Shown: positions 9,692 through 18,782 of the stretch, in pieces | Layout: each line of letters opens with the position of its first letter | Numbering within the stretch: position 1 is the first letter of the stretch | Assembly: GCA_023663135.1 (NCBI GenBank) | Contig: JAMPIE010000018.1 | Span: 1 to 48,421, forward strand | Direction of reading: 5' to 3' | Source of the DNA: Alloprevotella sp. | GTDB taxonomy: Bacteria > Bacteroidota > Bacteroidia > Bacteroidales > Muribaculaceae | Length of the DNA stretch: 48,421 nucleotides | Position numbers and translations under genes: made by a program | Notes under the pieces: generated by a model | Told to the model about the DNA's origin: nothing | Seen by the model: only the letters and a program-made list of their open reading frames with translations | Databases searched by the model: none

Positions 9692-11456
9692 GACATCCTT
9701 GTCACGGCTGCAAGATATGATGACCGGGCGCCTCGCCGTTGCGTGGGGCGTCTCGGTCATCATCTTTTTGACGTGGGATTTGCTGTGGTGCTCGTCCACT
9801 ACGTTCAGAGCCATGAGTTTCCTGCCCACTTATCTCTTTATGCTGATAGGAGCCACTGCTGTGACACTTCCTTTGGCTCTTGCACCGCGACATCCGTGGC
9901 TTCAGCTGACGGTATGGCTGGCCGTGGCCGCCGTGATGGTGGCCAATCTAATGTATTATCGGACATATTACTCCGCCATTCCGGCTACGGCCTACCTCAT
10001 GGCAGGCAATCTCTCCGACTTCCGAGGGAGTGTCACCGACTCCCTTGCCTTGACCGACCTCCTCCTCCCCGCCGAGGGCATTGCCGGATATTATTTGCTG
10101 CGTAGGCTCAAGCCGGAGCGACGACATATTACCGCCTGGGTCGACTCAATGATGCTCCTTGGCCTCGCGGCATGGCTCTCGGCACTCCCTTACGGCGGGC
10201 CGCTGGAGCACATACGATTCCTCTCCCGCCAGTGCTATTATGGCAATACCCCTGCGGCAATCTATACCCCTGCCGGGCCCCTCGTTGCCGAGCTTCTTGA
10301 TGCCGCTGAGCCGCTTTCGTCTGAGCAAAAAGCCCTTGTCGAGGAATGGCTGGCTGAGCACGGAGACCGGCAAAGCCGGTCTCCATATATGGAGACGCCA
10401 AGCCCTAAAAGCTTGGTGATAATCTTTTTGGAGTCGATGGAAAGTTGGCCCATTGGACTGACCGTAGAGGGGCAAGAAGTGACCCCTTTGCTCAATAGCC
10501 TCGTGGCCGACACGATCTCAGTGACCTATGCTTCTAATCTGGTGACTCAGGTGGGTGCCGGGCGCTCCATCGATGCGCAGCTGCTGATGCTCAACGGCCT
10601 CCTCCCCATGGCCTCCGACGTGGCTGCCATGAACTATTCTTCCAACCGCTATTACAGCATTGCCGAGGCAATGAAGGAGGATGGGGCCGACAGATGCTAT
10701 CTCCTCACCGGCGATAAGGCCTCGGTGTGGAACCAGGCGCGCTTTGCCGCCTCTACCGGCATTGACACTCTCATCGATTCCCATTGCTGGGAGATGACAG
10801 AGAAGATTGGCAATCCGGCTAAGTTGGCCGACGGGGCACTCTTTGCTCAGACGGTCGAGAAGATGGAGCGCGGCGAAATTTTCCCCATAGGGGAGAGGGC
10901 CTATCTACATATCGTGGCCTATTCCGGTCATAATCCCTGGCGTATCCCCGACGACCGTAAGGGATTAACTCTCAAAGGACAATACCCCGACAAATATGCC
11001 GACTATCTTACGGCTATGAACTATGTCGACCGCTCGCTGAGCCCCTTAGTGGAATATCTTCGCGGCCGCCCCGATGCCGACGATATCGTGATAGCCATTG
11101 CGGGCGACCATGAGGGCCTTGCGGCATATCGCGATGCTATGTTGAGCCATCAGGCTACCAAAGATATTGTCGGCCCTTTAGGACATACTCCTTTGATTAT
11201 TGTCAATTCGCCTCGCCCCGGTCGCTTTGATTTTGAGGCCGGCCAGGTGGATGTCTACTCCACTTTACTCGACGCGATGGGCCTCTGTATCTACCCCTGG
11301 CGTGGCATGGGCGAAAGCTTCTTCTCGCCGGCTCACCCCCATGAGGCGGCCGGCCGCGACGGCCTCGGCACGTCTGACCCCCATCTGCTGCAGGCGCCAA
11401 GGGTGAGCGACCTCATCATCCGCTACGACCTGCTCCGCGACTCAGTTGAGCATTAA
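9681..11456 (+). CDS. LTA synthase family membrane sulfatase / phosphotransferase
   Basis: A 591-residue inner-membrane enzyme of the alkaline phosphatase/sulfatase superfamily. The N-terminal ~215 residues hold about five hydrophobic segments. The catalytic domain (about 240-560) faces the periplasm. Metal ligands expected for the family are visible: Glu251 (FLESMESW), Asp476-His477 (IAGDHEG) and a candidate substrate His417 (YSGHNPW). The nucleophile position is probably Ser296 (GAGRS), where LtaS uses Thr. Relatives move phosphoglycerol or phosphoethanolamine groups onto glycans or lipid A; the substrate here is unknown. It starts within the end of clpC (11-nt overlap), so the two are co-transcribed, and it ends overlapping ispF tail to tail by 15 bp. 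The domain linker (about 229-237) is encoded by overlapping palindromes. Confidence 0.85.
   Translation: MDSKTSLSRLQDMMTGRLAVAWGVSVIIFLTWDLLWCSSTTFRAMSFLPTYLFMLIGATAVTLPLALAPRHPWLQLTVWLAVAAVMVANLMYYRTYYSAIPATAYLMAGNLSDFRGSVTDSLALTDLLLPAEGIAGYYLLRRLKPERRHITAWVDSMMLLGLAAWLSALPYGGPLEHIRFLSRQCYYGNTPAAIYTPAGPLVAELLDAAEPLSSEQKALVEEWLAEHGDRQSRSPYMETPSPKSLVIIFLESMESWPIGLTVEGQEVTPLLNSLVADTISVTYASNLVTQVGAGRSIDAQLLMLNGLLPMASDVAAMNYSSNRYYSIAEAMKEDGADRCYLLTGDKASVWNQARFAASTGIDTLIDSHCWEMTEKIGNPAKLADGALFAQTVEKMERGEIFPIGERAYLHIVAYSGHNPWRIPDDRKGLTLKGQYPDKYADYLTAMNYVDRSLSPLVEYLRGRPDADDIVIAIAGDHEGLAAYRDAMLSHQATKDIVGPLGHTPLIIVNSPRPGRFDFEAGQVDVYSTLLDAMGLCIYPWRGMGESFFSPAHPHEAAGRDGLGTSDPHLLQAPRVSDLIIRYDLLRDSVEH
10362..10396. 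repeat. Overlapping palindromes in the linker of the LtaS-like gene
   Basis: GGAGACCGGC-AAA-GCCGGTCTCC (10-bp stem, 10362-10384) overlaps the perfect 18-bp palindrome GTCTCCATATATGGAGAC (10379-10396). Both are in coding sequence for a region between the membrane and catalytic domains, where insertions would be tolerated. Confidence 0.9.
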
Positions 11457-11918
11457 CAGGGCAGTGGCCTGAGCCGCTATCCCCTCGCCGCGCCCGGTGA
11501 AGCCCAGGTGCTCGGTGGTGGTGGCTTTCACCGACACTCTATCTGTCGGCAGGTCGAGGTCGGCGGCAACATTTTCTCTCATCGCTCTTATGTGGGGTGC
11601 CATCTTAGGCTCCTGTGCAATGATGGTGATGTCGACATTGACAGGCGTAAATCCTGCCTCTTTCACTGCCTGGGCCACTCGTCTAAGAAGCGCCCTTGAG
11701 TCGACCCCCTCATAGGCCGGGTCGGTGTCGGGGAAGAGGTGGCCGATATCGCCCAAGGCCGCCGCGCCGAGCAAGGCGTCGGCCAGGGCGTGGAGCGCCA
11801 CGTCGGCATCACTATGTCCCAACAACCCGCGAGAGTGGGGGATATCCACTCCACAGATGATGCAGCGCCGACCCTCTGCGAGGCGGTGAACGTCAAATCC
11901 GTTTCCTATCCTAAACAT
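11442..11918 (-). CDS. ispF: 2-C-methyl-D-erythritol 2,4-cyclodiphosphate synthase
   Basis: IspF makes the cyclic diphosphate in the MEP pathway to isoprenoid precursors. This 158-residue protein has the usual zinc ligands and motifs: FDVHRL near the N-terminus (Asp9, His11), [20 protein letters not shown] and the C-terminal signature [19 protein letters not shown]. Length is standard. It begins 12 bp after porV ends, on the same strand, so the two form a porV-ispF operon; I recall the same adjacency in Porphyromonas gingivalis. Confidence 0.97.
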   Translation of the reverse strand: MFRIGNGFDVHRLAEGRRCIICGVDIPHSRGLLGHSDADVALHALADALLGAAALGDIGHLFPDTDPAYEGVDSRALLRRVAQAVKEAGFTPVNVDITIIAQEPKMAPHIRAMRENVAADLDLPTDRVSVKATTTEHLGFTGRGEGIAAQATALLMLN

Positions 11919-11930
11919 ATTTGTGTGGGT

Positions 11931-13124
11931 TTAGCGGCGGCGACGCCCGAGGATTTCGCGCAGGCCATCCATGTCAAAGGTGAGGGTGAAACGAAGGGTC
12001 TGGTCAAGCGGCGAGGTCTGTGCCGTGGCCAGCATATATGAGGCGTCGAGGCGAAGGACGTTAAGCGAAAATCCGGCTCCGAGCCCAAAGTATTGACGGT
12101 TGCCCTTCATGGCATTCTCATAGAAATATCCGGCGCGGAGATAGAACTGGCTGTTGTAGCTATACTCGGCTCCGAGGCTCCACATTATCTCCTTAAACTC
12201 CTCCGAGGCACCGCCGGGCGCGTCAGAAAACGACTTGAAGATGCCGGTGATGGGCGACATGTTTTCCCAATTCTCCAGCGCATCGAGATATTCCTTCTGC
12301 CCTTCGGGGGTGGATATGTCGTAGGAGCTCTCAAGAGGCCTTGCGGGCACAAGGAGCTTATTGGCGTCGAGCGCAAGAGTCAGGTTGTGATAGTCGGCGA
12401 GGGGAAAAGTGAAGGCTGTGCCCAGGCGCAGGTTGGTCGGGAGGAAGGCCGGGTTTTCGCCGTCGTTGTAGGCCACCTTGGTGCCTATGTTTGAGATGTT
12501 CCATCCCCAAGAGAACTGACACTCATTGCGCCCAATGATGGGATAGGTAGTGTAATATCCCGAGATGTCGGCCGAGAAGGCCGAGGCGCCGGTGTTCATG
12601 TCGCCGGCATATGAGTCGGAAAAGCCAAGGTCGGAATAGATGTAGCGAAACACCACGCCCATCGAAAACTTCTCCGAGAGCTTGCGGGAATAGCCCACGT
12701 CAAAACTCATCTCATAGGGGTTGAGCGTCTGGGTGTCATTTCCGCTGGTCACCACCTCGCCCAGCGAGAAATATCGCAGAGTGGCGCTGACGGCCTGATT
12801 GTCGTTGCTTCCCACCTTCCAGTAGCCGGAGAGATTGGCCAGGAAGATGTCGTTGACCAGCTGACGCAGCCAGGGGGTATAGCTGAGCGATAGAGCTCCT
12901 TTAGAGTAAGCAAAGGCATATTTGGAGGGGTTCCAGTATTGCGAGTTGGCATCGGGCTCGGTGGCGGCGCCGAGGTCGCCCATCGAGGCTCCGCGTGCAT
13001 CGGGAGCTATGTTGAGCGAGTTCACGCCCGTCTGGATGGGGTTGAAGTCGTTTTTGTCTTGTGCCATAGCCGAGGCCGTTGAGGCCAGTGTGGCTATAGC
13101 TATGAAGATATTGCGGATGTTCAT
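11931..13124 (-). CDS. porV: Type IX secretion outer-membrane protein PorV (LptO)
   Basis: PorV is a beta-barrel of the T9SS that shuttles cargo from the translocon to the attachment complex. This 397-residue protein starts with a signal peptide (MNIRNIFIAIATLASTASAMAQ) and shows the family segment APDARGASMGDLGAATEPD followed by SQYWNPSKYAF and LSYTPWLRQLVNDIFLA. The C-terminal part alternates polar and aromatic residues as expected for barrel strands. Start 13124 gives the signal peptide at the N-terminus; 22 upstream codons are rejected. porU, its neighbour in P. gingivalis, is not here. T9SS-type cargo genes lie a few kb away (15486-17165 and 18783-23321). Confidence 0.9.
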   Translation of the reverse strand: MNIRNIFIAIATLASTASAMAQDKNDFNPIQTGVNSLNIAPDARGASMGDLGAATEPDANSQYWNPSKYAFAYSKGALSLSYTPWLRQLVNDIFLANLSGYWKVGSNDNQAVSATLRYFSLGEVVTSGNDTQTLNPYEMSFDVGYSRKLSEKFSMGVVFRYIYSDLGFSDSYAGDMNTGASAFSADISGYYTTYPIIGRNECQFSWGWNISNIGTKVAYNDGENPAFLPTNLRLGTAFTFPLADYHNLTLALDANKLLVPARPLESSYDISTPEGQKEYLDALENWENMSPITGIFKSFSDAPGGASEEFKEIMWSLGAEYSYNSQFYLRAGYFYENAMKGNRQYFGLGAGFSLNVLRLDASYMLATAQTSPLDQTLRFTLTFDMDGLREILGRRRR

Positions 13125-13252
13125 CTGATGATGTCGGTGGTGGATGAGAGTAATGAGGAGAGGAGGAGAGCATAGCTCTGCATTAGACATAACTCAAAAA
13201 TCTCCGATTTATTGTGCATCAATCACCCTTTCCCCTATAATTTAGTGAAAGT

Positions 13253-13260
13253 CAAAAATA
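13253..13260 (-). promoter_or_regulatory. Candidate -7 box for porV-ispF
   Basis: TATTTTTG on the minus strand, about 129 bp before the porV start. The nearest upstream TTTG is 26 nt away, longer than usual, so the match is only moderate. Confidence 0.45.
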
Positions 13261-13328
13261 TTTCACGGGGATATGCGGTGGGAACACAAATTGTTAAGGC
13301 TGTAAAAGCCTATGGGAGCCATAATGGG

Positions 13329-15482
13329 TCAGAGGAGGTCGCCGCGGCGAGTGGCCAGTGCGCAGGCAAAGGCGGGTAGGCCTAAGGGGTAGCGGCTTGC
13401 CAGAGGGTTGGGGGCTTCATCCTTTTTGGGAATTCTGAAGGGGGCCATGGGCTGGTCGGGACACTTTCGCATTATTGCGAGGATGTCGGCATATGCGTGA
13501 GGGTCGATTATCGTGTCTATCTCTTCGGGCTTTAGGTCGAGGATATGGTCGCTGAGGTGGTCATATATAGTGGTGGTCTTGAAGCCGCGGATGAGGGCTA
13601 TCTCGGCGGGAGTGTTGCCTCGCCGGAAGAGAAAGAGGGTTATGTCAGGGCTCGAGAGCTTGTTGAAGGTAAAGGTCTTAGCGGCTTTGGCGATGGCTTT
13701 GCCAAAGGTGTTCCAGTAGGCGGCGGCTTTGCGGTCGCTTATACCCTCAATGGCGGCAAACTGCTCGATGGTCGTCGGGAGGCTGTTCTCGATGGCGGCT
13801 ATGGCGGCGTCGGAGAGGGTCATGTAGTCGGGGATGCCTTCTCGGGTGGCTATTTGTGTGCGTGCTTTGAGCAGTGTGTTGTGGAGCTCGGCGCGCGGGT
13901 CTTTGACTGGAGTGGGCGCGTAGATTCCTCTGCCGGTGGCGCGGCGGCTGCGCCCGCGGGGCTGTGATCGCATGATGGGGAGCATGATAGGACTCTCGCT
14001 GAATAGGGCTTTGCGGCCATAGGGAGTGACTTTGAGATGATTGCCATCATTGTATTCTATAGTTATCATGCCCAGCTGGAGCATCTGCAAGATGATGGCT
14101 TGCCATGATGGTATGTCAATGTCGCGTCCGGCTCCATAGGTTTTTATTTTGTCGTAGCCGCGGGCCATGAGGTCGGCTCTTGCCGAGCCTCTGAGGATGT
14201 CGATGAGCATCGAGGCTCCTACCTGCTCATTGGTGCGTATCATAGCCGAGAGGGCTTTTTTCACCGGGATGGTGGCGTCGTAGCGGGCGGGTGGATTGAG
14301 ACAGACGTCGCAGTTGCCGCAGTCGTGGCCTGTCTCTTCGCCGAAATAGCTAAGCAAGATACGTCGGCGGCATATCTGCGACTGCGCATACTGGTCCATC
14401 CTCGTCAACTTCTCTATATTCACCTGGGCTTGGCCGCTCTCTTCGGCAAAGTGGCGCAGGGTGATGAGGTCTTGGACGGAATAATACATGAGGGTTTGGG
14501 AGGGGAGGCCGTCGCGGCCGGCGCGTCCTATTTCCTGATAATAGCTTTCGATGCATGATGGCATGTTGTTGTGGACCACCCAGCGGATGTTGCTCTTGTC
14601 GATGCCCATGCCAAAGGCAATGGTGGCCACTACGACCTGTAGCTTTCCCTGCCGGAAGAGGTTTTGCACTTCCTGGCGTGTCGTCGCGGGGAGGTTGGCG
14701 TGATAGCATGCGGCGCGATAGCCTCTTCGCCCGAGCTCGGCGGCTATGGCCTCGGTGGTCTTGCGAGCCAGGCAGTAGACTATGCCGGTGTCGGAGGGGT
14801 AGCGGTCTATGAAGGCTGCTATCTCGGCATATTTGGCGGCCTGGCCGGGATTGGGCTTCACTGCCAGCGAGAGGTTGGGGCGGTCAAACGATGAGATAAA
14901 CACCCTGGGGTTGCGGAGCCTGAGCCGCTCCATGATGTCGTCGCGCGTCAAGCGGTCGGCAGTGGCTGTCAGAGCCATTATGGGGGTGTCGGGGCGGAGG
15001 GTGCGCAGCTCGCTCAGGCGTGCATAGTCGGGCCTGAAGTCGTGACCCCAGCGTGAGATGCAGTGGGCCTCGTCGATGGCTATGAGCGAGATGTTGATGT
15101 CGCGGTTCCAGCGCGGAAGCTCGGTGTTGAGCCGCTCGGGCGAGATGTATAGGAGCTTGATGTGGCCGGCTCCTAAGGCGTTGACCACGGCGCGATTTTC
15201 GTCGTCGCTCTGGAGCGAGTTGAGGGCGGCGGCGGGGATACCGTTGGCTCTGAGGGCCTCCACTTGGTCGCGCATGAGCGAGAGCAGCGGGCTCACTACG
15301 ATGGTGATCCCCGGCAGCATCAGTGCCGGTATCTGGTAGGTAAGGCTCTTTCCCCCGCCTGTTGGCATTATCACCAGCGCATCTTCACCTTTCGTCACGG
15401 CGGTGATTACCTCAAGCTGGCTTGGGCGGAAGGTGGAGTAGCCAAAGAAGCGACGGAGGATCGTCAGAGCCTTTTGTTCCAT
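13329..15482 (-). CDS. recQ: ATP-dependent DNA helicase RecQ
   Basis: A 3'-5' helicase of 717 residues that works in recombination and fork repair. Motif 0 (FGYSTFRPSQLEVI), Walker A (MPTGGGKSLTYQ), the DEAH box (AIDEAHCISRWGHDFRPDY) and motif VI (QEIGRAGRDG) are all present. The RecQ zinc site appears as CRRRILLSYFGE then CGNCDVC. A winged-helix RQC region follows, then an HRDC domain (LLKARTQIATREGIPDYMTLSD) and a C-terminal helix-turn-helix-like segment (GNTPAEIALIRGFKTTTIYDHL). The start at 15482 lies 3 bp after the stop of the secreted endonuclease gene, so both are probably on one transcript. Confidence 0.96.
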   Translation of the reverse strand: MEQKALTILRRFFGYSTFRPSQLEVITAVTKGEDALVIMPTGGGKSLTYQIPALMLPGITIVVSPLLSLMRDQVEALRANGIPAAALNSLQSDDENRAVVNALGAGHIKLLYISPERLNTELPRWNRDINISLIAIDEAHCISRWGHDFRPDYARLSELRTLRPDTPIMALTATADRLTRDDIMERLRLRNPRVFISSFDRPNLSLAVKPNPGQAAKYAEIAAFIDRYPSDTGIVYCLARKTTEAIAAELGRRGYRAACYHANLPATTRQEVQNLFRQGKLQVVVATIAFGMGIDKSNIRWVVHNNMPSCIESYYQEIGRAGRDGLPSQTLMYYSVQDLITLRHFAEESGQAQVNIEKLTRMDQYAQSQICRRRILLSYFGEETGHDCGNCDVCLNPPARYDATIPVKKALSAMIRTNEQVGASMLIDILRGSARADLMARGYDKIKTYGAGRDIDIPSWQAIILQMLQLGMITIEYNDGNHLKVTPYGRKALFSESPIMLPIMRSQPRGRSRRATGRGIYAPTPVKDPRAELHNTLLKARTQIATREGIPDYMTLSDAAIAAIENSLPTTIEQFAAIEGISDRKAAAYWNTFGKAIAKAAKTFTFNKLSSPDITLFLFRRGNTPAEIALIRGFKTTTIYDHLSDHILDLKPEEIDTIIDPHAYADILAIMRKCPDQPMAPFRIPKKDEAPNPLASRYPLGLPAFACALATRRGDLL

Positions 15483-15485
15483 GGA

Positions 15486-17165
15486 TTATCGGCGTATGAT
15501 GATTCTGCGAGGTGATGACGATGTGTCGGTCGTGATGATGTATACTCCGGGTCGGGGTAGTGTTATGGTGGCCGAGCCGTTGCAGCCGCTGATGATGGCC
15601 ATGGGTCGCCCTAAGGTGTCGTAGACGCTCATGACGCTTGCGCCGGGGCAGCGGACGCTGACACTGAGCCCGTCGGTCGTGATGTCAATGGGCGAGGTGG
15701 CATCTGCTATCGAGGGGATTATCGAGCCGGTGGCCACGGTAATCTCGTTGCTCGGGGAGCTCTCGCAGCCTAAGGCGCAGGCTGTCACGCGATAGGTCTC
15801 GCGGCGTGCCAGGCTGTCAGCTTCTATCTCTTGCGAGGTGCTCTCGGCAAGGATGGTGCGTGTGATGGTCTCGCCGTTGTCGCGGTATGAGGTTGCGTAG
15901 ATGTTCCACCAGTCAATGGGATTGGTCTCCTCGTCGGGCTGTTCCCAGCGAGCTATGTAGCTATGGGCATCAATCATCTCGGCGGGGAGGGCTATGGGGG
16001 CGGCGAGCTGAGGTTCAGGTGCGCCCTCGCCGCGCAGGGGGATGGAGATGGAGCCCCCTAAGCCCCCATCTTGGATGATGAGGCGGGCCTCATGGCCGGC
16101 TATCTCTGTGGGGGCATAGGTGAGGGTCAGATACACACCCGAGGGGGTGCATACAGAGGCTGCAGATAGCGTTGTCTGCTCTATATCAAAGGCTTTGGCT
16201 TCCTCGCCTGTGATGGTCATCTCAAGGGTGCCGCTCAGGTCATGGCCATGGAAGAGGATGGCGCGGCTGGCGGTGTGACCAATGGCCACTCGCCCAAAGT
16301 CGATGTCGACTCCGGGCTGGGGAGAGACAAGGGTGGGCTCGCCGCCGGGCTCGGGGGCTGAGCCGGGCATGAAGGTCTGACCCATCTTGTCGCCCCAGAT
16401 ATATTCGGCCAGGTCAGGATAGTCTATGAAGGGATTTCGGTTACCCTGGATGGCATATACGGCCTCGTTGCGGTTTACCTCTTTCTCGCTCACGGGGTCG
16501 TCGCGATGCCATTTCAGAAGCATCTCTATTGCCCAGGGACGCAGGGTAGGGTAGTCGCCGTCTACCACCATCCACTTGTTCTTCCACTGTAGGTTTTGAT
16601 AGGCGGTCACCACATAAAAATATGTTCTGGCAAAGTCGCCCTTATATTCATCGGCCGGCTCAAACACTTTGTCGGCGCCGCCGCTCTCCACACCTAAGCC
16701 CACCTTGCTCACGTCGTTGGTAAACGAGGGAGTGCCCTTGACTATGCCAAGGGGCAAGTTGCTTTTGGCTTGATTGGCCTTAGCCTCGGCTGGATAGAGG
16801 TGGAAAAGGTCGGTGTAGGCCGGGATGTTTGTCGCTCCGCCCCACCAGCTCTTGGGAAATGAGTGCTCGCGGTTCATGTAGGTTCCAAACGTGATGTTGA
16901 TGGGCACATCGATGTTTGAGTACATGTCCCACCAGAATATGGTCTGAGGCCTTACGTCGGTCTTCTTGAAATATTCGGGGAGCTTGGAGTAAGTGACAGA
17001 GGTGTGAGGATATACGATGGCATGGAGGGCCGTCTTAAGGCGGTCGGTGGCAAGGCCGGCTGCCTCGTCATAATAACCTGAGGGAATATCGGCCGCGGCC
17101 TGTAGCGTCAGTGCAAGGCCTATGGCGGCAATGATAGCGCGGATGGAAATCAGCTGGTGTGTCAT
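15486..17165 (-). CDS. Secreted endonuclease I family nuclease with T9SS sorting domain
   Basis: A 559-residue exported nuclease. After the signal peptide (MTHQLISIRAIIAAIGLALTLQAAA) comes an endonuclease I (NucM-like) domain with the signature NREHSFPKSWWGG, DLFHLYPAEAKANQAKSNLP and GDFARTYFY. A beta-sandwich region (about 320-400) and a fibronectin type III-like domain follow. The last ~80 residues resemble a T9SS type A sorting domain (MSVYDTLGRPM, PGVYIITTD, RRIIIRR). The product is therefore likely exported by the T9SS to degrade DNA or RNA outside the cell. Start 17165 is preferred: the signal peptide begins there and the predicted transcript starts near 17200. It is followed 3 bp later by recQ. 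Confidence 0.88.
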   Translation of the reverse strand: MTHQLISIRAIIAAIGLALTLQAAADIPSGYYDEAAGLATDRLKTALHAIVYPHTSVTYSKLPEYFKKTDVRPQTIFWWDMYSNIDVPINITFGTYMNREHSFPKSWWGGATNIPAYTDLFHLYPAEAKANQAKSNLPLGIVKGTPSFTNDVSKVGLGVESGGADKVFEPADEYKGDFARTYFYVVTAYQNLQWKNKWMVVDGDYPTLRPWAIEMLLKWHRDDPVSEKEVNRNEAVYAIQGNRNPFIDYPDLAEYIWGDKMGQTFMPGSAPEPGGEPTLVSPQPGVDIDFGRVAIGHTASRAILFHGHDLSGTLEMTITGEEAKAFDIEQTTLSAASVCTPSGVYLTLTYAPTEIAGHEARLIIQDGGLGGSISIPLRGEGAPEPQLAAPIALPAEMIDAHSYIARWEQPDEETNPIDWWNIYATSYRDNGETITRTILAESTSQEIEADSLARRETYRVTACALGCESSPSNEITVATGSIIPSIADATSPIDITTDGLSVSVRCPGASVMSVYDTLGRPMAIISGCNGSATITLPRPGVYIITTDTSSSPRRIIIRR

Positions 17166-17207
17166 GAATGGATGAATATGAGCCATGGATTGAGCCCATT
17201 TTGGCCG

Positions 17208-17215
17208 CAAAGATA
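17208..17215 (-). promoter_or_regulatory. Candidate -7 box for endonuclease-recQ
   Basis: TATCTTTG on the minus strand, followed by CGG, 43 bp before the chosen start 17165. No clear -33. Confidence 0.6.
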
Positions 17216-17337
17216 ATAAAAATAATGGTGACACGCATCCATCCTGCATCGGGCATAATGTGAGCGCGGGGACGACACCGGCATCTCTCCGGAGCCATCC
17301 CCGCGCAAAGTTGCATAATCTCTTTTAAGCGAACCGA

Positions 17338-17859
17338 TTATTCCAGATGAGCCACGACAGCTTCCCAATCGAGCTTTTCACACATCTGGCTATCCAATTT
17401 CACGCTCTCAAGTCGTGGAACTACATACTTCCCACCAGGCCCACTGCCGGGAACATAATATGCCTCAAATTTGTGAGTCAAGGAGTCTGCAAAAGCATTA
17501 GGATAGTTAAGATACACAGTGACTTTACGTATAGGCGAATCTAAGACATATGGGACGCGCATCTCAAGATATAGTGTATCGCTGTGGTTACCTATGCCCC
17601 AACAATGTACTTCAGTTTCCGTTTCATCGTCAAAATAAGCCTTGATATTAAAAGACTTACTGCAACTTGACCGAAAATCACCATTTTCAAGATTGCTTAA
17701 CATATTATTATTCTCCGAGTCAAACAATGCCACTCTTAAAAGATATCTGGGCATCCATTCGTCAATTATTGGCGGCTCGAAATCACTTTGGTTGTCTTTG
17801 CATCCAATAAATGTCAACACCATAATAAGGCATAGAATATAATAAACAAACGTTCTCAT
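17338..17859 (-). CDS. Lipoprotein of unknown function
   Basis: A 173-residue lipoprotein with a short hydrophobic leader and lipobox LTFIGC (Cys20). The rest looks beta-rich, with two Cys pairs of unknown meaning (SSCS and VHCWG), and shows no motif I recognise. It starts 11 bp after the C10 protease remnant on the same strand, so the two were probably one operon. Small proteins downstream of C10 proteases in Bacteroides can be protease inhibitors; that role is a guess from position only. The codons are more AT-rich than in the neighbouring endonuclease gene. Confidence 0.7.
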   Translation of the reverse strand: MRTFVYYILCLIMVLTFIGCKDNQSDFEPPIIDEWMPRYLLRVALFDSENNNMLSNLENGDFRSSCSKSFNIKAYFDDETETEVHCWGIGNHSDTLYLEMRVPYVLDSPIRKVTVYLNYPNAFADSLTHKFEAYYVPGSGPGGKYVVPRLESVKLDSQMCEKLDWEAVVAHLE

Positions 17860-17870
17860 ATTAGATGTAT

Positions 17871-18269
17871 TTACGGATGAACATACATATCTTGACGATC
17901 AACGGAGAAATCATATGGCGATGGGTTTGCATATCTGTACCATCCATTACTATCACCGCCCCAGCCCCAATTCATTGATAAGAAGGTGTTCGTTTCATTC
18001 TCTCCGCATAGTATTGGGGAGGAGATGAACGATAACCCGAGTCCAGCGGCAGAACGGGACGCTGCGACATTTTCACCGAAGCGGTGAATGCTGTGAGACA
18101 ATGCCATATCCACTGCCTCTGATTTTGATATCTCACGGATGCTTTTTGCCATAGGCGGCTTTGACAACTGAGCCATCTGATCGATGGGTGTCTCGGCATT
18201 GTCGCATGAACTCATGCCTAATGTGAGACATATAAGTCCGGCGGCCGCGACTCTAAATAGATGTTTCAT
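17871..18269 (-). pseudogene. C10 (streptopain-like) protease lipoprotein with the catalytic core deleted
   Basis: A 132-residue open frame with a lipobox (LGMSSC) and a propeptide-like region (ISKSEAVDMALSHSIHRFG then ASRS). It jumps directly to the C-terminal streptopain signature SMNWGWGGDSNGWY. The stretch that should hold the catalytic Cys and His, about 250 residues in family members, is missing, while the frame stays open. It could be a decayed protease, or a propeptide-like product that still folds and inhibits a related protease, as Spi-type inhibitors do. A strong -33/-7 promoter remains 90-125 bp upstream, so it may still be expressed. Confidence 0.65.
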
Positions 18270-18361
18270 AATAGTTAGTAAATTGGTTAATAATTGGTTA
18301 ACTATGGCTATAGTCTATGTGATTTGACTGGCTCGGAATGTGTAATTCATGCATTATGTCG

Positions 18362-18393
18362 CAAATATAAATCTTTGATTTGAGAATCGCAAA
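18362..18393 (-). promoter_or_regulatory. Bacteroidetes -33/-7 promoter for the C10 remnant operon
   Basis: On the minus strand: TTTG, 20 bases, TATATTTG, a near-ideal match to the Bacteroides consensus. The TCGCAAATAT sequence is repeated at both ends of this promoter. Confidence 0.75.
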
Positions 18394-18463
18394 TATTGCG
18401 GCTGTTTTTTGAAGGGGGATGTTTTTGTTGGAAAATCAAGTGGTTTCTGAATGGCAATCAAAC

Positions 18464-18495
18464 AAAAAGCCGCCCCGGGATTGGGGCGGCTTTTT
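18464..18495. terminator. Intrinsic terminator, bidirectional
   Basis: 13-bp perfect stem AAAAAGCCGCCCC / GGGGCGGCTTTTT with a 6-nt loop. A and T runs on either side allow termination in both directions; here it serves the protease gene at 18783-23321 (minus). Confidence 0.93.
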
Positions 18496-18683
18496 AGAGG
18501 GCGGGCTTATGGGCGCTCAGTTGGCCACAAAGGAGGCTATTAGCGGCGACGACAGGGGGAGCGTCTGATAGATGCGGGCTGTCTGTCTTATGATGGCTAT
18601 GGTGGAGCGCCTTGGCCCGAGGGGCTTGGCCGGCCTGAGTTGCGATTTCTCGCGACGGTTGGGTAAGGGAGTAGAGGTGTTGT

Positions 18684-18760
18684 CCATAGGCATGGAGCGT
18701 TAGGATGATCTGTGGGGGCTTGATGAGGCCCATTGTCTTCTAAACGCTCCATGCCTATGG
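18684..18760. repeat. 18-bp perfect inverted repeat around a 41-bp spacer
   Basis: Arms CCATAGGCATGGAGCGTT (18684-18701) and its exact complement (18743-18760), starting 22 bp after the stop of the big protease gene. The spacer holds no -7 box and no credible gene. The rest of the 18270-18782 gap holds only the promoter and terminator listed separately. Confidence 0.9.
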
Positions 18761-18782
18761 ATTATTGTGTGGCGCGGCGAAA

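Noticed and set aside
18494..18733. 79-codon minus-strand frame
   Set aside because: It spans one arm of the inverted repeat and abuts the terminator; composition is not protein-like and there is no promoter for it.
18684..18760. Invertible promoter
   Set aside because: No TAnnTTTG box in either orientation of the 41-bp spacer, and no recombinase gene nearby.
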